Shown: piece by piece, positions 23,827 through 35,185 of the stretch | How the letters are laid out: every line of letters begins with the position of its first letter | Numbering within the stretch: position 1 is the stretch's first letter | Assembly: GCF_030270585.1 (NCBI RefSeq) | Contig: NZ_BSYI01000015.1 | Span: 1 to 64,000 of the forward strand | Length of the DNA stretch: 64,000 bases | From: Paralimibaculum aggregatum | Lineage (GTDB): Bacteria; Pseudomonadota; Alphaproteobacteria; Rhodobacterales; Rhodobacteraceae | Direction of reading: 5' to 3' | The notes under the pieces: model-generated | The model's input: only the letters and a program-made list of their open reading frames with translations | Databases searched by the model: none | Told to the model about the DNA's origin: nothing | Translations under genes and position numbers: made by a program

Positions 23827-24911
23827 GGCGCGTCCGCGAACAGCAGGTCGAGCGCCCGCGTCCGCTCCATCGCGCCGAGCGACCGGCCATCCGGCCCGGC
23901 GACCGGGATCAGGGCCGCGGAGCTTTCCACCAGCCGCCGGCCGAGCGCCGCGATGGTGGCATCCCCCGGCACCGGCTCGCCCTCGGCCGAGAGCCCCGGA
24001 TCGGCCAGCGCCGCGGCATGCACCACGCGCGCCTTGGCGATCTCGCGGGTGAAGCGCTCGACATAGTCGGTGGCCGGGTTCATCACGATGCGGTCCGGCG
24101 TGTCGATCTGCTCGACCCCGCCCTCATACATGATCGCGATGCGGTCGGAGAGGCGCAGCGCCTCGTCGAAGTCGTGCGTGATGAAGACGATGGTCTTGCC
24201 GAGCATCTCCTGCAGGCGCAGGAACTCGTCCTGCATCTCGCGGCGGATCAGCGGGTCGAGCGCCGAGAACGGCTCGTCGAGGAACCAGATGTCCGGCTCG
24301 ATGGCGAGGCTGCGGGCGATGCCGACGCGCTGCTGCTGGCCGCCGGAAAGCTCGCGCGGGAAATGGTCCTCCCGCCCCTTGAGGCCAACGAGCTCGATCA
24401 CCTCGAGCGCGCGCCGGCGCCGCTCCTGCCGGCGCTGCCCGCGCATCTCGAGCGGGAAGGCGACATTCTCCAGCACCGTGCGGTGCGGCAGCAGCGCGAA
24501 GTTCTGGAACACCATGCCCATCTTCTCGCGGCGCAGGCGGATCAGCCCGGCCTCGTCGAGCCCGAGCAGGTCCTCGCCATCCACCGTGACCCGCCCCGCG
24601 GTCGGCTCGATCAGCCGCGAGAGGCAGCGCACCAGGGTCGACTTGCCGGAGCCCGAGAGCCCCATCACCACCAGCATCTCGCCGGGGGCGATGGAGAGGC
24701 TGACATCGCGCACCGCCGGCACGTGGCCGCTCTCGCGCAGCGCCGCGGCGCTCGGCGGCGTGGGGCCGGCGAGCGCGCCCTCCGGATCGGGGCCGTAGAC
24801 CTTCCAGAGCCCCTCGCAGACGATGGCGGGCGCGGGCGCGGCGGCCTGCCCGGGCGCGGCGGCCGCGGCCGGGGCGGTGGCGGGTGGCGCGGCGGGATCT
24901 TGCAGGGTCAC
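23823..24911 (-). CDS. proV: Glycine betaine/proline ABC transporter ATPase
   Basis: 362 residues. Walker A GLSGSGKST (about residue 81), Q-loop VFQNFALLPHR (about 130), signature LSGGQQQR (about 185), Walker B DIWFLDEP (about 205), H-loop FITHDFDEA (about 238). A C-terminal CBS-like/regulatory part follows (to 362). The insert PEGALAGPTPPSAAALRESG before Walker A is unusual: the first strand is followed by a Pro/Ala-rich 20-residue loop. The GTG at 24911 with GAGGGG upstream is chosen; the frame is open further 5'. It powers uptake with ProW and ProX. Confidence 0.93.
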   Translation of the reverse strand: MTLQDPAAPPATAPAAAAAPGQAAAPAPAIVCEGLWKVYGPDPEGALAGPTPPSAAALRESGHVPAVRDVSLSIAPGEMLVVMGLSGSGKSTLVRCLSRLIEPTAGRVTVDGEDLLGLDEAGLIRLRREKMGMVFQNFALLPHRTVLENVAFPLEMRGQRRQERRRRALEVIELVGLKGREDHFPRELSGGQQQRVGIARSLAIEPDIWFLDEPFSALDPLIRREMQDEFLRLQEMLGKTIVFITHDFDEALRLSDRIAIMYEGGVEQIDTPDRIVMNPATDYVERFTREIAKARVVHAAALADPGLSAEGEPVPGDATIAALGRRLVESSAALIPVAGPDGRSLGAMERTRALDLLFADAP

Positions 24912-24999
24912 GGGCTTTCCCCTCGGTGATGGCGGACCGGAACGGCATTCCCCCGCCCGGCCGGGGCCGGACGGGGCTTCGATCGGGCGGAGCGCCGGA

Positions 25000-26355
<1,356 letters not shown>

Positions 26356-28044
26356 ATGGCCGAGATCGTCATCCTGAACGGAAGGCTGATGACCTTTGCG
26401 GGGCCCGCCGGCGGCCCGCCTCCCGGCGCGCTGGCGATCGCCGGCGGGCGCATCGCGGCGCTGGGGCCGGATGCCGAGATCGCCGCCCTGGCCGCGCCCG
26501 GCGCCGAGGTGATCGACGCCGGCGGCGCCACCGTGCTGCCGGGCTTCATCGAATCCCATGTCCATCTCTTCGGCGGCGCCGCGGAGCTCGGCGCGCTCGA
26601 CCTCGCGGGGCTGCGCGGCATCGAGGCGCTGACCGCGGCGGTGCGCGCCCGCGCGGCGGCCGAGCCCGAGGCGCGGCTGGTCTTCGGCGTCTCGGCGGAA
26701 TACCCGATGCTCGGCGAGGGCCGCGAGATCACCCGCCACGACCTCGACCGCGCGCTGCCCGACCGCCCCTTCGCGATGATGGCGGCGGATCATCACACGG
26801 TCTGGGCCAACACCCGGGCGCTGGAGGCGGCCGGCATCCTGCATGGCGGCCCGGCCCCCGGCGGCGAGATTGCCATGGGCGCCGACGGCCTCGCCCGCGG
26901 CGCGCTCTACGAGGCCGGCGCCTTCGGCCATGTCACCGCGCTCACCCCCAGCGGCGGGCGCGAGCTGATCGGCTATGTCACCGGCGAGGACCCGGACCCG
27001 GCCCCCTCCCCCGCCGAGCGCGCCGCCGACCGCGCGGTGATCCTCGCCGGGCTCCGCCACGCCGCGGCGCAGGGCATCACCACGCTGCACAACATGGACG
27101 GCAACCGCTACCAGCTCGCGCTGCTCGCCGAGCTCGACGACGCGCTGGCCGCCGAGGGCGGGCTGCCGGTGCGCGTGCAGGTCCCCTTCCACCTCAAGCC
27201 CCACCACCCGCTCGAGCGGCTCGAAGACGCCGCCGCCTGGGCGCGCGACTGGCCGCTCACGGCGCGCGGCGGCCGGCTCTGGTCCGGCCGGGTCAAGATG
27301 TTCATGGACGGGGTGATGGAGAGCTACACCGCGCTGATGTCGCGCCCCTATCCCGGGCGGCCGGAGACCTGCGGCACCGCGCTCTTCGAGGCGGAGGCCT
27401 TCGACGCCGCCTGCATCGCGGCGGATGCGCTGGGGTTGCAGATCTCGGTCCATGCGATCGGCGATGCCGCGGTGCGCCGCACGCTCGACGGCTATGCCGC
27501 GGCCCGCGCCGCCAACGGCCCGCGCGACCACCGCCACCGCATCGAGCATATCGAGCTGCTGGCGCCGCAGGACCTGCCCCGCTTCGCCGCCGAGGGCGTG
27601 GTGGCCTCGATGCAGCCGCTGCATGCGCCGCGCGGCGGGCTGTTCCCGCAGATCGCGCGCAACACGCTGATCCGCGACGCGGACCTGCCCTGGGCCTTCG
27701 CCTGGCGCAGGATCCTCGACAGCGGCGCGCGGCTGATCTTCTCGACCGACTGGCCGGTGGCGCCGCTGCCGGTGATGCGCTCGGTGCAGGCGGCGGTGGC
27801 CACCGTGCCCTGCGACGGCCCCTGGGAGGACCAGCGCCTGACCCTCGCCGAGGCGCTGGCGGCCTACACCGTCGCGGGCGCCCATGCCGAGTTCACCGAG
27901 GCGGAAAAGGGCCGGCTCGCGCCGGGGATGCTGGCCGATATCGCGGTGATGGATCGCGATCTCGCGGCCGAGCCCCCCGAGCGGCTGGGCGAGGCCGCGC
28001 CGGCCGTTACCATCATGGGCGGACGGGTGACGCACCGGGCCTGA
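26356..28044 (+). CDS. YtcJ-like metal-dependent amidohydrolase
   Basis: 562 residues. The ATG at 26356 follows GGAGGGAG. Metal-binding HVHLFGG (about residue 65) after the VLPGFIESHVH strand; a Lys in SGRVKMFMDGVMES (about 315) that is usually carboxylated; HAIGDAA (about 370); HRIEHIELL (about 395); and the late STDWPVAPL (about 465) with the conserved Asp. This is the amidohydrolase 3 (YtcJ/NfdA) group, which hydrolyses N-formyl or N-acyl compounds. It sits divergent to proXVW; a link to amine or choline nitrogen use is only inference. Confidence 0.9.
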   Translation: MAEIVILNGRLMTFAGPAGGPPPGALAIAGGRIAALGPDAEIAALAAPGAEVIDAGGATVLPGFIESHVHLFGGAAELGALDLAGLRGIEALTAAVRARAAAEPEARLVFGVSAEYPMLGEGREITRHDLDRALPDRPFAMMAADHHTVWANTRALEAAGILHGGPAPGGEIAMGADGLARGALYEAGAFGHVTALTPSGGRELIGYVTGEDPDPAPSPAERAADRAVILAGLRHAAAQGITTLHNMDGNRYQLALLAELDDALAAEGGLPVRVQVPFHLKPHHPLERLEDAAAWARDWPLTARGGRLWSGRVKMFMDGVMESYTALMSRPYPGRPETCGTALFEAEAFDAACIAADALGLQISVHAIGDAAVRRTLDGYAAARAANGPRDHRHRIEHIELLAPQDLPRFAAEGVVASMQPLHAPRGGLFPQIARNTLIRDADLPWAFAWRRILDSGARLIFSTDWPVAPLPVMRSVQAAVATVPCDGPWEDQRLTLAEALAAYTVAGAHAEFTEAEKGRLAPGMLADIAVMDRDLAAEPPERLGEAAPAVTIMGGRVTHRA

Positions 28045-28439
28045 CCGGCTGCCCCCCGCGGCGAGGCGCCAGCCGGCACCGGCGCCAGCCCGGCACCAGG
28101 CCCCGGGGTCTGCGAGCCCCTCCGCCGCGTCGGCGCATCGATTGGAAGGGCCGGGCGCATCGCCGCTGTCCGGGCCAGCGTCCGGCTCACTGTCCGGTCC
28201 ATCGGGGACATGTCGCCCACGGCGCCGGCCGGCAGGCACCATCCGGCGGGCACCGCCCCCCGGAGAACCTGCGCGTGCACGGCGCCGGCCCCGGCATCGA
28301 TGGCCGCCCGCCCGCGCGAGGCGACGCGCATCGCCGCCCCGCATCCCCGCCGACGCCCCGCGCGCCGCCGGCGAAAGTCCCGCACGGGACCCGGAGGGCG
28401 GGGGCTCGATGCCCCCGTCCTCCGCCCCGCTTCAGGCCG
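28045..28439. other. 395-base gap, high GC, no supported gene
   Basis: Between the converging amidohydrolase and potD genes. It holds a strong terminator hairpin at 28393-28423. The remaining sequence shows only compositional open frames and short imperfect GC repeats (GGCGCCGGCC occurs twice). Confidence 0.6.
28393..28423 (-). terminator. Terminator hairpin downstream of potD
   Basis: A 13-base stem with one G-T pair: GGAGGGCGGGGGC (28393-28405), loop TCGAT, GCCCCCGTCCTCC (28411-28423). It lies 17 bases after the potD stop codon. No T tract follows, so termination could also be bidirectional or factor-assisted. Confidence 0.6.
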
Positions 28440-29477
28440 TCACTTCTGCAGCTCGGTCCAGATCGCAGTGAACAGCGCCTGCGCCTCCGGCGGGCAGCTC
28501 TCGGTGAAGCGGCCGCTGGCGGCGAACTCGTCGGGGATGATCACCTCCGGCGCGGTCTTCATGTCCTCCGGCATGAACTCTTCCGAGCCGGCGATGCCGT
28601 TGGCATAGCGCGCGAAGGCCGAGATCAGCGCCGCGTTCTCCGGCTCCATGATGAAGTTGAGGAACAGCTTGGCGTTCTCGACATTCTGCGCGTCCTTCAG
28701 CAGCGCCACCGAATCCATCCAGAGGACGAAGCCCTCCTTCGGATAGCCGTAGCGCACATCGGCGTTCTTCTCGCGCGCGCGGAAGGCAGCGCCGTTCCAG
28801 TAGAGCGAGGCGGCGAGATCCTTGCCGGCGAACTTCTCGATGATGCCGTAATCCATCGACAGCCATTTCTTCTTGGCCTCGACGAGGGTGTCGCGGACCT
28901 TGCGCAGCACCGCCTTGTCGGTCGTGCAGCTCTCGCCGCCGTGGTAGTAGATCGCGGTATGCATCACGTCCTGCATCTCGGGCGCGACGTTGATCTTGCC
29001 GACCAGCTCCTCCGGCGGGTCGAAGATCACCGCCGAGGTGTTGATGTCGCCGGAATAGACCGAGGTGTCGACCACCACCCCCACCGAGCCCCACTGCCAG
29101 GGCACGGTGTATTCCCGGCCCGGATCCCAGGCGACGTCGCGCCAGCGCGGGTCGATGTTGCCGTAATTCGCCATCTCCGGGATGCCGGGCTTCGCGATCA
29201 GCCCTTCCTTCACCCAGATCGGCACATAGCTGTGCGAGGGCACCACGAGGTCGTAGCCGTGGCCGCCGGCCTTCACCTTGGCCAGCGCGGTGTCGTTGCT
29301 GTCGTAGTCGGTGATGCTGACCTCGACGCCGTATTCCGCCTCGAACTTCTCGATCAGCTCGGGGTTGGTGTAGTTGCCCCAGTTGAAGATGTTGAGCTGG
29401 CCCTCGGCCAGCGCCGCGCCCGGAAACGCGAGCGCCAGCGCCGTGAGACCGGCGAGGGGTCCTCTGAGCTTGGTCAT
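28440..29477 (-). CDS. potD: Spermidine/putrescine ABC transporter substrate-binding protein
   Basis: 345 residues. Signal peptide MTKLRGPLAGLTALALA, cleavage near AALAEGQ. PotD/PotF hallmarks: LNIFNWGNYTNPELIEKFE, YDLVVPSHSYVP, PWQWGSVGVVVD and LYWNGAAFRARE. The ligand pocket tryptophans and acidic residues suit polyamines. The ATG at 29477 has AGGAGA upstream. Last gene of potABCD. Confidence 0.93.
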   Translation of the reverse strand: MTKLRGPLAGLTALALAFPGAALAEGQLNIFNWGNYTNPELIEKFEAEYGVEVSITDYDSNDTALAKVKAGGHGYDLVVPSHSYVPIWVKEGLIAKPGIPEMANYGNIDPRWRDVAWDPGREYTVPWQWGSVGVVVDTSVYSGDINTSAVIFDPPEELVGKINVAPEMQDVMHTAIYYHGGESCTTDKAVLRKVRDTLVEAKKKWLSMDYGIIEKFAGKDLAASLYWNGAAFRAREKNADVRYGYPKEGFVLWMDSVALLKDAQNVENAKLFLNFIMEPENAALISAFARYANGIAGSEEFMPEDMKTAPEVIIPDEFAASGRFTESCPPEAQALFTAIWTELQK

Positions 29478-29553
29478 GATCTCTCCTGTCGTGCGGTTGT
29501 TTGTTTGTTGGTGTCCGGCCGCCGCACCGAAGCCTTGCGGGCGGCGCCCGGGA

Positions 29554-30354
29554 TCAGGTCCGCTTGCGCGTGACCAGGAAGAAGATTGAGACGATTGCCA
29601 CCGAGATCGCAAGCAGGACGGTGGAGATCGCGTTGATCTCCGGCGTCACCACCCGGCGGAGCTGGCCGAGCATGTAGGTCGGCAGCGTGTCCTGCCCGGC
29701 GGATTTCACGAACTCGGTGATCACCACGTCGTCGAGCGAGATCACGAAGGCCAGCATGGCGCCGGCGATGATGCCGGGGAACATCAGCGGCAGCGTCACG
29801 TGCCGGAACGCCGCCCAGGGGCTGGCATAGAGATCCGCCGCCGCCGCCTCGAGCCGGCTGTCCATGCCCTGCAGCCGCGCCCGGATCGGCAGATAGGCAA
29901 AGGGGATGCAGAAGGCGGTGTGTGCCGCGATCAGGTAGAACAGCCCGTGATAGCCGGTCGCCTCCTTGACGATGGCGAAGACCACCAGCAGCGCCACGCC
30001 GGTGACGATCTCCGGCACCATCAGCGGCTGGTTGATCAGCGCATAGACCGCGGTCAGCCCGCGATAGTGCGGCACCCGCGTGGTGCCGAGCGCCGCCATG
30101 GTGGCGATCGCGGTGGCCAGCACCGAGGCCGAGACCGCCACCACCACCGAGCGGATCGTGGCCTCCTGCACCGCCTCGTTCTCCCAGGCCGCGCCATACC
30201 AGCGCAGCGAGAAGCCCTCCCACAGCGCGAGGCTGGAGCCGGCGTTGAAGGAATAGGCCACCAGCGTCACCATCGGCGCATAGAGCGCGATGAAGCAGAG
30301 GATCGCCACGGTCACGAAGCCGCGCTGGCGGCGCACCTCGAAGGCCCTAGCCAT
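29554..30354 (-). CDS. potC: Polyamine ABC transporter permease
   Basis: 266 residues, about six transmembrane segments; first FVTVAILCFIALYAPMVTL. The EAA loop reads EAAAADLYASPWAAFRHVTLPLMFPGI (about 165-190). The start at 30354 overlaps the end of the preceding permease gene by 8 bases. It pairs with the PotB permease to form the membrane channel for polyamines. Confidence 0.92.
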   Translation of the reverse strand: MARAFEVRRQRGFVTVAILCFIALYAPMVTLVAYSFNAGSSLALWEGFSLRWYGAAWENEAVQEATIRSVVVAVSASVLATAIATMAALGTTRVPHYRGLTAVYALINQPLMVPEIVTGVALLVVFAIVKEATGYHGLFYLIAAHTAFCIPFAYLPIRARLQGMDSRLEAAAADLYASPWAAFRHVTLPLMFPGIIAGAMLAFVISLDDVVITEFVKSAGQDTLPTYMLGQLRRVVTPEINAISTVLLAISVAIVSIFFLVTRKRT

Positions 30355-31300
30355 GCCCCTCGCCCCCCTTCTGCGCGGCGCGGACATAGAAGATCAGTGC
30401 CACCATCACCAGCGCCAGCAGCGAGATCGAGAGCGCCGCGCCCAGCGGCCAGTTGCGCCCCTGGCCGAACTGCAGCTCGATCAGGTTGCCCAGCATCATC
30501 TGCTTGCCGCCGCCGAGCACCCGCGGCGTGACATAGGCGCCCAGCGAGGGGATGAAGACGAGGATCGAGCCGGCGACGATGCCGGGGCTGACCAGCGGCA
30601 CGATCACCCCGCGCAGCACCTGGAGGCGGCTGGCATAGAGATCGTAGGCCGCCTCCACCAGCCGGAAGTCGAGCTTCTCCATCGAGGCATAGAGCGGCAG
30701 CACCATCAGCGGGAAATAGACATAGGTCATCCCCAGCATGATCGAGAAGTCGGTATAGAGCATCTGCACCGGCTCATCGACGATGCCGAGCCCGGTCAGC
30801 ACCGAGTTGATCACCCCCTGCGCGCGGATCCATTCCAGCATCGCGAAGGTGCGGATCAGCAGGTTGGTCCAGAACGGGATGGTGATGAGGAACAGCCAGA
30901 GGTTGCGGTTGGCCCGGCTCCGCGTGGCGATGAAATAGGCGGTGGGGAAGCCGAGCAGCAGGCAGGCCAGCGTCGTCATCACCGAGAGCTTCACCGAGCG
31001 CCAGAAGATCGCCAGATGCGCATCCTGCAGGCGCAGCGTGTCGTCGAAGATGTCCCGCGTCATCAGCACCGCGAACCAGCCGTCGGTGGACAGCTCCCAG
31101 CGCACGCCGCCGTAATCCCCGGCCGCGAGGAAGGAATAGAGCAGCACCACGAGCAGCGGGCCGGCGGCGAACAGGATCAGCCAGAGGATCGCCGGCAGGT
31201 TCAGCAGCCAGCGCCGGCGCACGGCGCGGCGCGCCATCTCCTCGGCATCGACCCGCGGGGCGGCAGGGGCCTCGGGGGCGGGCTCGGCGGCCTCGGGCAC
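30347..31300 (-). CDS. potB: Polyamine ABC transporter permease
   Basis: 317 residues with a GTG start at 31300, 4 bases after the potA stop; an internal ATG (MARRAV, about codon 22) is also possible. A Pro/Ala-rich N-terminus is followed by the first helix AILWLILFAAGPLLVVLLYSF. EAA loop EAAYDLYASRLQVLRGVIVPLVSPG (about 220-245). About six membrane spans. Works with PotC, PotA and PotD. Confidence 0.9.
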   Translation of the reverse strand: MPEAAEPAPEAPAAPRVDAEEMARRAVRRRWLLNLPAILWLILFAAGPLLVVLLYSFLAAGDYGGVRWELSTDGWFAVLMTRDIFDDTLRLQDAHLAIFWRSVKLSVMTTLACLLLGFPTAYFIATRSRANRNLWLFLITIPFWTNLLIRTFAMLEWIRAQGVINSVLTGLGIVDEPVQMLYTDFSIMLGMTYVYFPLMVLPLYASMEKLDFRLVEAAYDLYASRLQVLRGVIVPLVSPGIVAGSILVFIPSLGAYVTPRVLGGGKQMMLGNLIELQFGQGRNWPLGAALSISLLALVMVALIFYVRAAQKGGEGHG

Positions 31301-31304
31301 CGGC

Positions 31305-32453
31305 TCAGTCCCGCAGGACCTGGAGCGCGCCGGGGGCGAGCGCGATGCCCGCCTCCGCGCCCTCGCCGGGGGGCTCGCCATCGGTCAGGCTGTTCTGCAC
31401 CCGGAGCGTGAAGGCGCTGTCGTCGGCAAGGCGGAGGGTGACCAGCGTGTCGGTGCCGAAATAGACCCGCCCGGCCACCCGGCCGGTCAGCGCGCCCTGC
31501 CCCGGCGCCACCAGCCGCGCCTGCTCGGGCCGCACCGAGGCGGTGACCCGCCCGGTCGCCGCGACGCCCTCGGGCACCGTTGCCTCGGCCTCGCCGCCGC
31601 CGGCGAGCCGCAGCCGCGCCATGCCGCCGCCGGCCTCGATCACCTCCGCCGCGAGGAAGTTGGTATCGCCGATGAAATCCGCCACGAAGCGCTCGCGCGG
31701 GTGGAGATAGATCTCCCGCGGGCTGCCGATCTGGAGGATCCTGCCGGCCGACATCACCGCGATGCGGTCCGACATCGTCAGCGCCTCCTCCTGGTCATGG
31801 GTGACGAAGATGAAGGTGATCCCGGTCTCGTGCTGCAGGCGCTTGAGCTCGGTCTGCATCTCCTTGCGCAGCTTGTAGTCGAGCGCCGAGAGCGGCTCGT
31901 CGAGCAGCAGCACCTTAGGCCTCGGGGCAAGCGCGCGCGCCAGCGCCACACGCTGCTGCTGGCCGCCGGAGATCTGGTCGGTGCGCCGGTCGGCCAGCGC
32001 CTCCATGCGCACCAGCGCCAGCATGTCGGTCACGGTCCGGTCGATGCGGGCCTTGTCCCAGCCGAGCATCTTGGGGCCGAAGCCGATGTTCTGGCGCACG
32101 GTCATGTGCGGGAACAGGGCGTAGGACTGGAACACCGTGTTCACCGAGCGCTGGTTCGGCGGCAGCTCCGAGATGTCCTCGCCGCGCAGCAGGATCTGCC
32201 CGGCGCTGGGGTGGTCGAAGCCCGCGATCAGGCGGAGCAGCGTGGTCTTGCCGCAGCCCGAGGGGCCGAGCAGCGTGAAGAAGGCGTTCTCGCCGATCGC
32301 CACCGAGACGTCGTCGAGCGCGCGGACCGCCGACTGCCCCTCGCCGAACAGCTTGGAGACGTTCAAGACGTCGATGGCCGGCACCGCCTGCGCGGCGGGC
32401 GTCTCCTGCGGGGTCTCGGCGGCGCGCGCCGGAGAGATCGAATCCTGATCCAT
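31305..32453 (-). CDS. potA: Polyamine ABC transporter ATP-binding protein
   Basis: 382 residues. Walker [10 protein letters not shown] (about residue 59), Q-loop [13 protein letters not shown] (about 102), signature ISGGQQQR (about 154), Walker B VLLLDEP (about 174), H-loop FVTHDQEEA (about 210). The C-terminal TOBE region spans 255-380. The start at 32453 (MDQDSIS) is chosen; an upstream ATG at 32489 adds 12 residues without a better ribosome site. First gene of the pot operon; metC ends 106 bases upstream in the same direction. Confidence 0.94.
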   Translation of the reverse strand: MDQDSISPARAAETPQETPAAQAVPAIDVLNVSKLFGEGQSAVRALDDVSVAIGENAFFTLLGPSGCGKTTLLRLIAGFDHPSAGQILLRGEDISELPPNQRSVNTVFQSYALFPHMTVRQNIGFGPKMLGWDKARIDRTVTDMLALVRMEALADRRTDQISGGQQQRVALARALAPRPKVLLLDEPLSALDYKLRKEMQTELKRLQHETGITFIFVTHDQEEALTMSDRIAVMSAGRILQIGSPREIYLHPRERFVADFIGDTNFLAAEVIEAGGGMARLRLAGGGEAEATVPEGVAATGRVTASVRPEQARLVAPGQGALTGRVAGRVYFGTDTLVTLRLADDSAFTLRVQNSLTDGEPPGEGAEAGIALAPGALQVLRD

Positions 32454-32559
32454 GCGCCAGTCTAGGCAGAGACGCGCGGGAAAGCGCAAGCACCTTCTTC
32501 TTGCGGCGCGGCAAAAGCTGCGCGCGCCCCCCGCGGCACCCCTCGCCGGCGCCCCCGGG

Positions 32560-33738
32560 TCAGGCGGCGCGGGCGGCGGCGAAGGCGGCGTCGAGATCGG
32601 CCTTCAGGTCGTCCACATCTTCGAGCCCGGCATAGACCCGCACGAGCTGGCCCTTCGGCTGCCCCGGCCGCGGCCAGGGCGAGGCGGTGCGCCGCGGGTT
32701 CACCGGCATCAGCATCGACTGGTACGAGCCCCAGGAGAAGCCCATGCCGAAGAGCTCGAGCCGGTTGCAGAACGCCGAGATCTGCGCCGCGGAGGACAGC
32801 CCCTCGGCCATCCAGAAGGCGAAGAGCCCGCCGGCGCCCCGGAAGTCGCGCTTCCAGATCGCATGGCCGGGATCATGCGGCATCGCCGGGTGCAGCACCT
32901 CCTCGACCTCGTCGCGCGCGCGCAGCCAGTCGCCGAGGGCGATCCCGCTCTCCCAGTGCCGCGGCAGGCGGACATGGATGGTGCGCAGGCCGCGCAGCGC
33001 GAGATAGGTATCGTCCGGGCTGCCGGAGAGGCCGAGATGATACCAGCCCTTCTGGATCTGCGGATAGGCCGCCTCGGTCGCCGTCACCGCCCCCATCACC
33101 AGATCGCCATGCCCGGCGATGTATTTCGTGACCGCCTGGATCGAGACGTCGACGCCGTGCTCGAAGGGCTTGAAGTAGAGCGGGCTGGCCCAGGTGTTGT
33201 CCATGAAGACCAGCGCGCCGGCCTTGTGCGCCTCCTCGGCGATCGCCGGGATGTCCTGCACATCGAAGGTCTGGCTGCCCGGGCTCTCGGTATAGACAAC
33301 CTTTGTCTCGGGCCGGATCAGCGCGCGGATGCCGCCGCCGATCAGCGGGTCGTAGAACTCCACCGAGACGCCGAAGCGCGCGAGCATCCCGGCCGCGAAG
33401 TCCCGCGTGTTGCCATAGACGGCGTCCGGGATCAGCACATGGTCGCCGGCGGCGAGGCAGGCGAGCAGCGGGCCGGAGAGCGCCTGCGCGCCGGCCGAGC
33501 AGATCCGCGTGCGATGGCCGCCCTCGAGCTCGGCCAGCGCCTCCTCGAAGGCATAGGTGCCGGGCGTGCCGTGCACCGCATAGCTCACCCCGTCGCCATA
33601 GCGGAGCTTCGCGGTGCCCTTCAGGCTCTCGAGATCCTCGAACAGGACGGTCGAGGCATGATAGACGGGCGGGTTCACGAAGCGGGGATCGGGGCCGGGG
33701 CTGCGGCCGCCCCTGACCGCGCGGGTGGCATCCTTCAT
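32560..33738 (-). CDS. metC: Cystathionine beta-lyase
   Basis: 392 residues, cystathionine-family PLP enzyme cleaving cystathionine to homocysteine in methionine synthesis. Seen: [28 protein letters not shown] (cofactor phosphate region), [24 protein letters not shown] (PLP-ring Asp) and the PLP-lysine in [14 protein letters not shown] (about residue 200). The ATG at 33738 is preferred (AGGAG 9 bases upstream) over an overlapping ATG at 33747. The gene lies directly upstream of potA and could be co-transcribed. Confidence 0.93.
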   Translation of the reverse strand: MKDATRAVRGGRSPGPDPRFVNPPVYHASTVLFEDLESLKGTAKLRYGDGVSYAVHGTPGTYAFEEALAELEGGHRTRICSAGAQALSGPLLACLAAGDHVLIPDAVYGNTRDFAAGMLARFGVSVEFYDPLIGGGIRALIRPETKVVYTESPGSQTFDVQDIPAIAEEAHKAGALVFMDNTWASPLYFKPFEHGVDVSIQAVTKYIAGHGDLVMGAVTATEAAYPQIQKGWYHLGLSGSPDDTYLALRGLRTIHVRLPRHWESGIALGDWLRARDEVEEVLHPAMPHDPGHAIWKRDFRGAGGLFAFWMAEGLSSAAQISAFCNRLELFGMGFSWGSYQSMLMPVNPRRTASPWPRPGQPKGQLVRVYAGLEDVDDLKADLDAAFAAARAA

Positions 33739-34055
33739 CTGCGGCATCTCCTCTCTGGCAGGGCTCCGGCCGGGCCGCAGGGCCGGGGCCGGCGGCGGGC
33801 GCACGCGGAGGCGCAGGCTACGCCGGGGCGGGGCGAGGTCAAGGGGCAGCCCGGCAGGCCGCGGGCGCGCGCGATGAGGCACGTCACAAACCACCGCCGC
33901 AAGCCGGGAAATTTGTCGAGTGACGGGCACACTGCCTTGACTGCGCTTGCCCGGATTGTTCACTGTTTCTTATGGGGGCCATCCCCGGAACTGAACTGAA
34001 AGCCCGGGCGCACGACCCGGCCCGCTTCGCGCGGCAAACAGGTATGAGGTATGCT
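33739..34055. promoter_or_regulatory. Divergent metC/aapJ intergenic region with sigma-70-type promoter
   Basis: 317 bases without a gene. A candidate promoter for aapJ: TTGACT (33937-33942), 17-base spacer, TCACTG (33960-33965). The stretch before it, GAAATTTGTCGAG, is AT-richer and may hold a regulator site. The left half is GC-rich and holds the metC leader. Confidence 0.5.
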
Positions 34056-35063
34056 ATGAAGACTTCCATCCTTATCGGCACCGTAGCCGCCGGCGCACTC
34101 GCTGCCGGGCTCGCCGGCGCCGGCACCCTCGATGACGTGAAGGCCAAGGGCTTCGTGCAGTGCGGTGTCACCACCGGCCTCGCCGGGTTCGCCTTCACCG
34201 ACGACGCGGGCGACTGGCACGGTTTCGACGTGGCGCTCTGCCGCGCGGTGGCCGGCGCCGTCTTCGGCGACGCCAATGCGGTGAAGTTCACCCCCACCAC
34301 CGGCAAGACCCGCTTCACCGCGCTCGCCTCGGGCGAGATCGACGTGCTGGCGCGCAACACCACCTGGACCCTGTCGCGCGACGTGGACCTCGGCTTCGAC
34401 TTCCTCGCCGTGAACTACTATGACGGCCAGGGCTTCATGGTGCCGACCTCGCTCGGCGTCTCCTCGGCCAAGGAGCTCGACGGCGCCACGGTCTGCATCC
34501 AGACCGGCACCACCACCGAGCTGAACCTCGCCGACTTCTTCCGCGTCAACGGCATGAGCTACGAGCCGCTGCCGATCGAGACCAACTCCGAGGCGCAGCA
34601 GAACTACCTCGCCGGCGCCTGCGACGTGTACACCACCGACGCGTCGGGCCTCGCCGCCACCAAGGCGACCTTCGAGAACCCGGACGACCACATGGTGCTG
34701 CCCGAGATCATCTCCAAGGAGCCGCTCGGCCCGCTCGTGCGCGAGGGCGACGAGAAATGGGGCGACGTGGTCAAGTGGACCTATTTCGCGCTGCTCACCG
34801 CCGAGGAGTACGGCGTGACCGCCGCCAATGTCGACGAGATGATCGCCAACCCGCCGAACCCGGACGTGGCGCGCATGCTCGGCGTCGAGGGCAACATGGG
34901 CGAGATGCTCGGCCTGCCCGCCGATTTCGGTGCCCATGCCATCAAGGCCGGCGGCAACTACGGCGAGATCTTCGAGGCGTATCTGACGCCGCTCGGCATC
35001 TCGCGCGGCCTCAACAAGCTCTACACCGAGGGCGGCCTGCAGTACGCACCCCCCTTCCGCTGA
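34056..35063 (+). CDS. aapJ: General L-amino-acid ABC transporter substrate-binding protein
   Basis: 335 residues. The ATG at 34056 is preferred over 34044 (both in frame); GAGG precedes it. Signal peptide MKTSILIGTVAAGALAAGLAGAG. Mature part typical of AapJ/BztA: VKAKGFVQCGVTTGLAGF, FDVALCRAVAGAVFGD, LARNTTWTLSRD, TTELNLADFF and GGNYGEIFEAYLTPLGI. Binds a broad range of L-amino acids in the periplasm. First gene of aapJQMP. Confidence 0.95.
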   Translation: MKTSILIGTVAAGALAAGLAGAGTLDDVKAKGFVQCGVTTGLAGFAFTDDAGDWHGFDVALCRAVAGAVFGDANAVKFTPTTGKTRFTALASGEIDVLARNTTWTLSRDVDLGFDFLAVNYYDGQGFMVPTSLGVSSAKELDGATVCIQTGTTTELNLADFFRVNGMSYEPLPIETNSEAQQNYLAGACDVYTTDASGLAATKATFENPDDHMVLPEIISKEPLGPLVREGDEKWGDVVKWTYFALLTAEEYGVTAANVDEMIANPPNPDVARMLGVEGNMGEMLGLPADFGAHAIKAGGNYGEIFEAYLTPLGISRGLNKLYTEGGLQYAPPFR

Positions 35064-35073
35064 TCGCACCCGG

Positions 35074-35099
35074 CGGCCGGGCCCCTCGGGGTCCGGCCG
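35074..35099 (+). other. Hairpin between aapJ and aapQ
   Basis: CGGCCGGGCCCC (35074-35085), TC, GGGGTCCGGCCG (35088-35099), an almost perfect 12-base stem with one G-T pair. Placed 10 bases after the aapJ stop codon, it probably raises aapJ over permease mRNA by partial termination or 3' protection, as is common after binding-protein genes. Confidence 0.6.
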
Positions 35100-35185
35100 T
35101 TCCGTCCGCACGGTGCGCGCGGGGGCAGCCCGCCGGCCCGCTCGTCCCGTGCTCCCCGAGCGTCACCGGATGAGAAAGGTGTGAG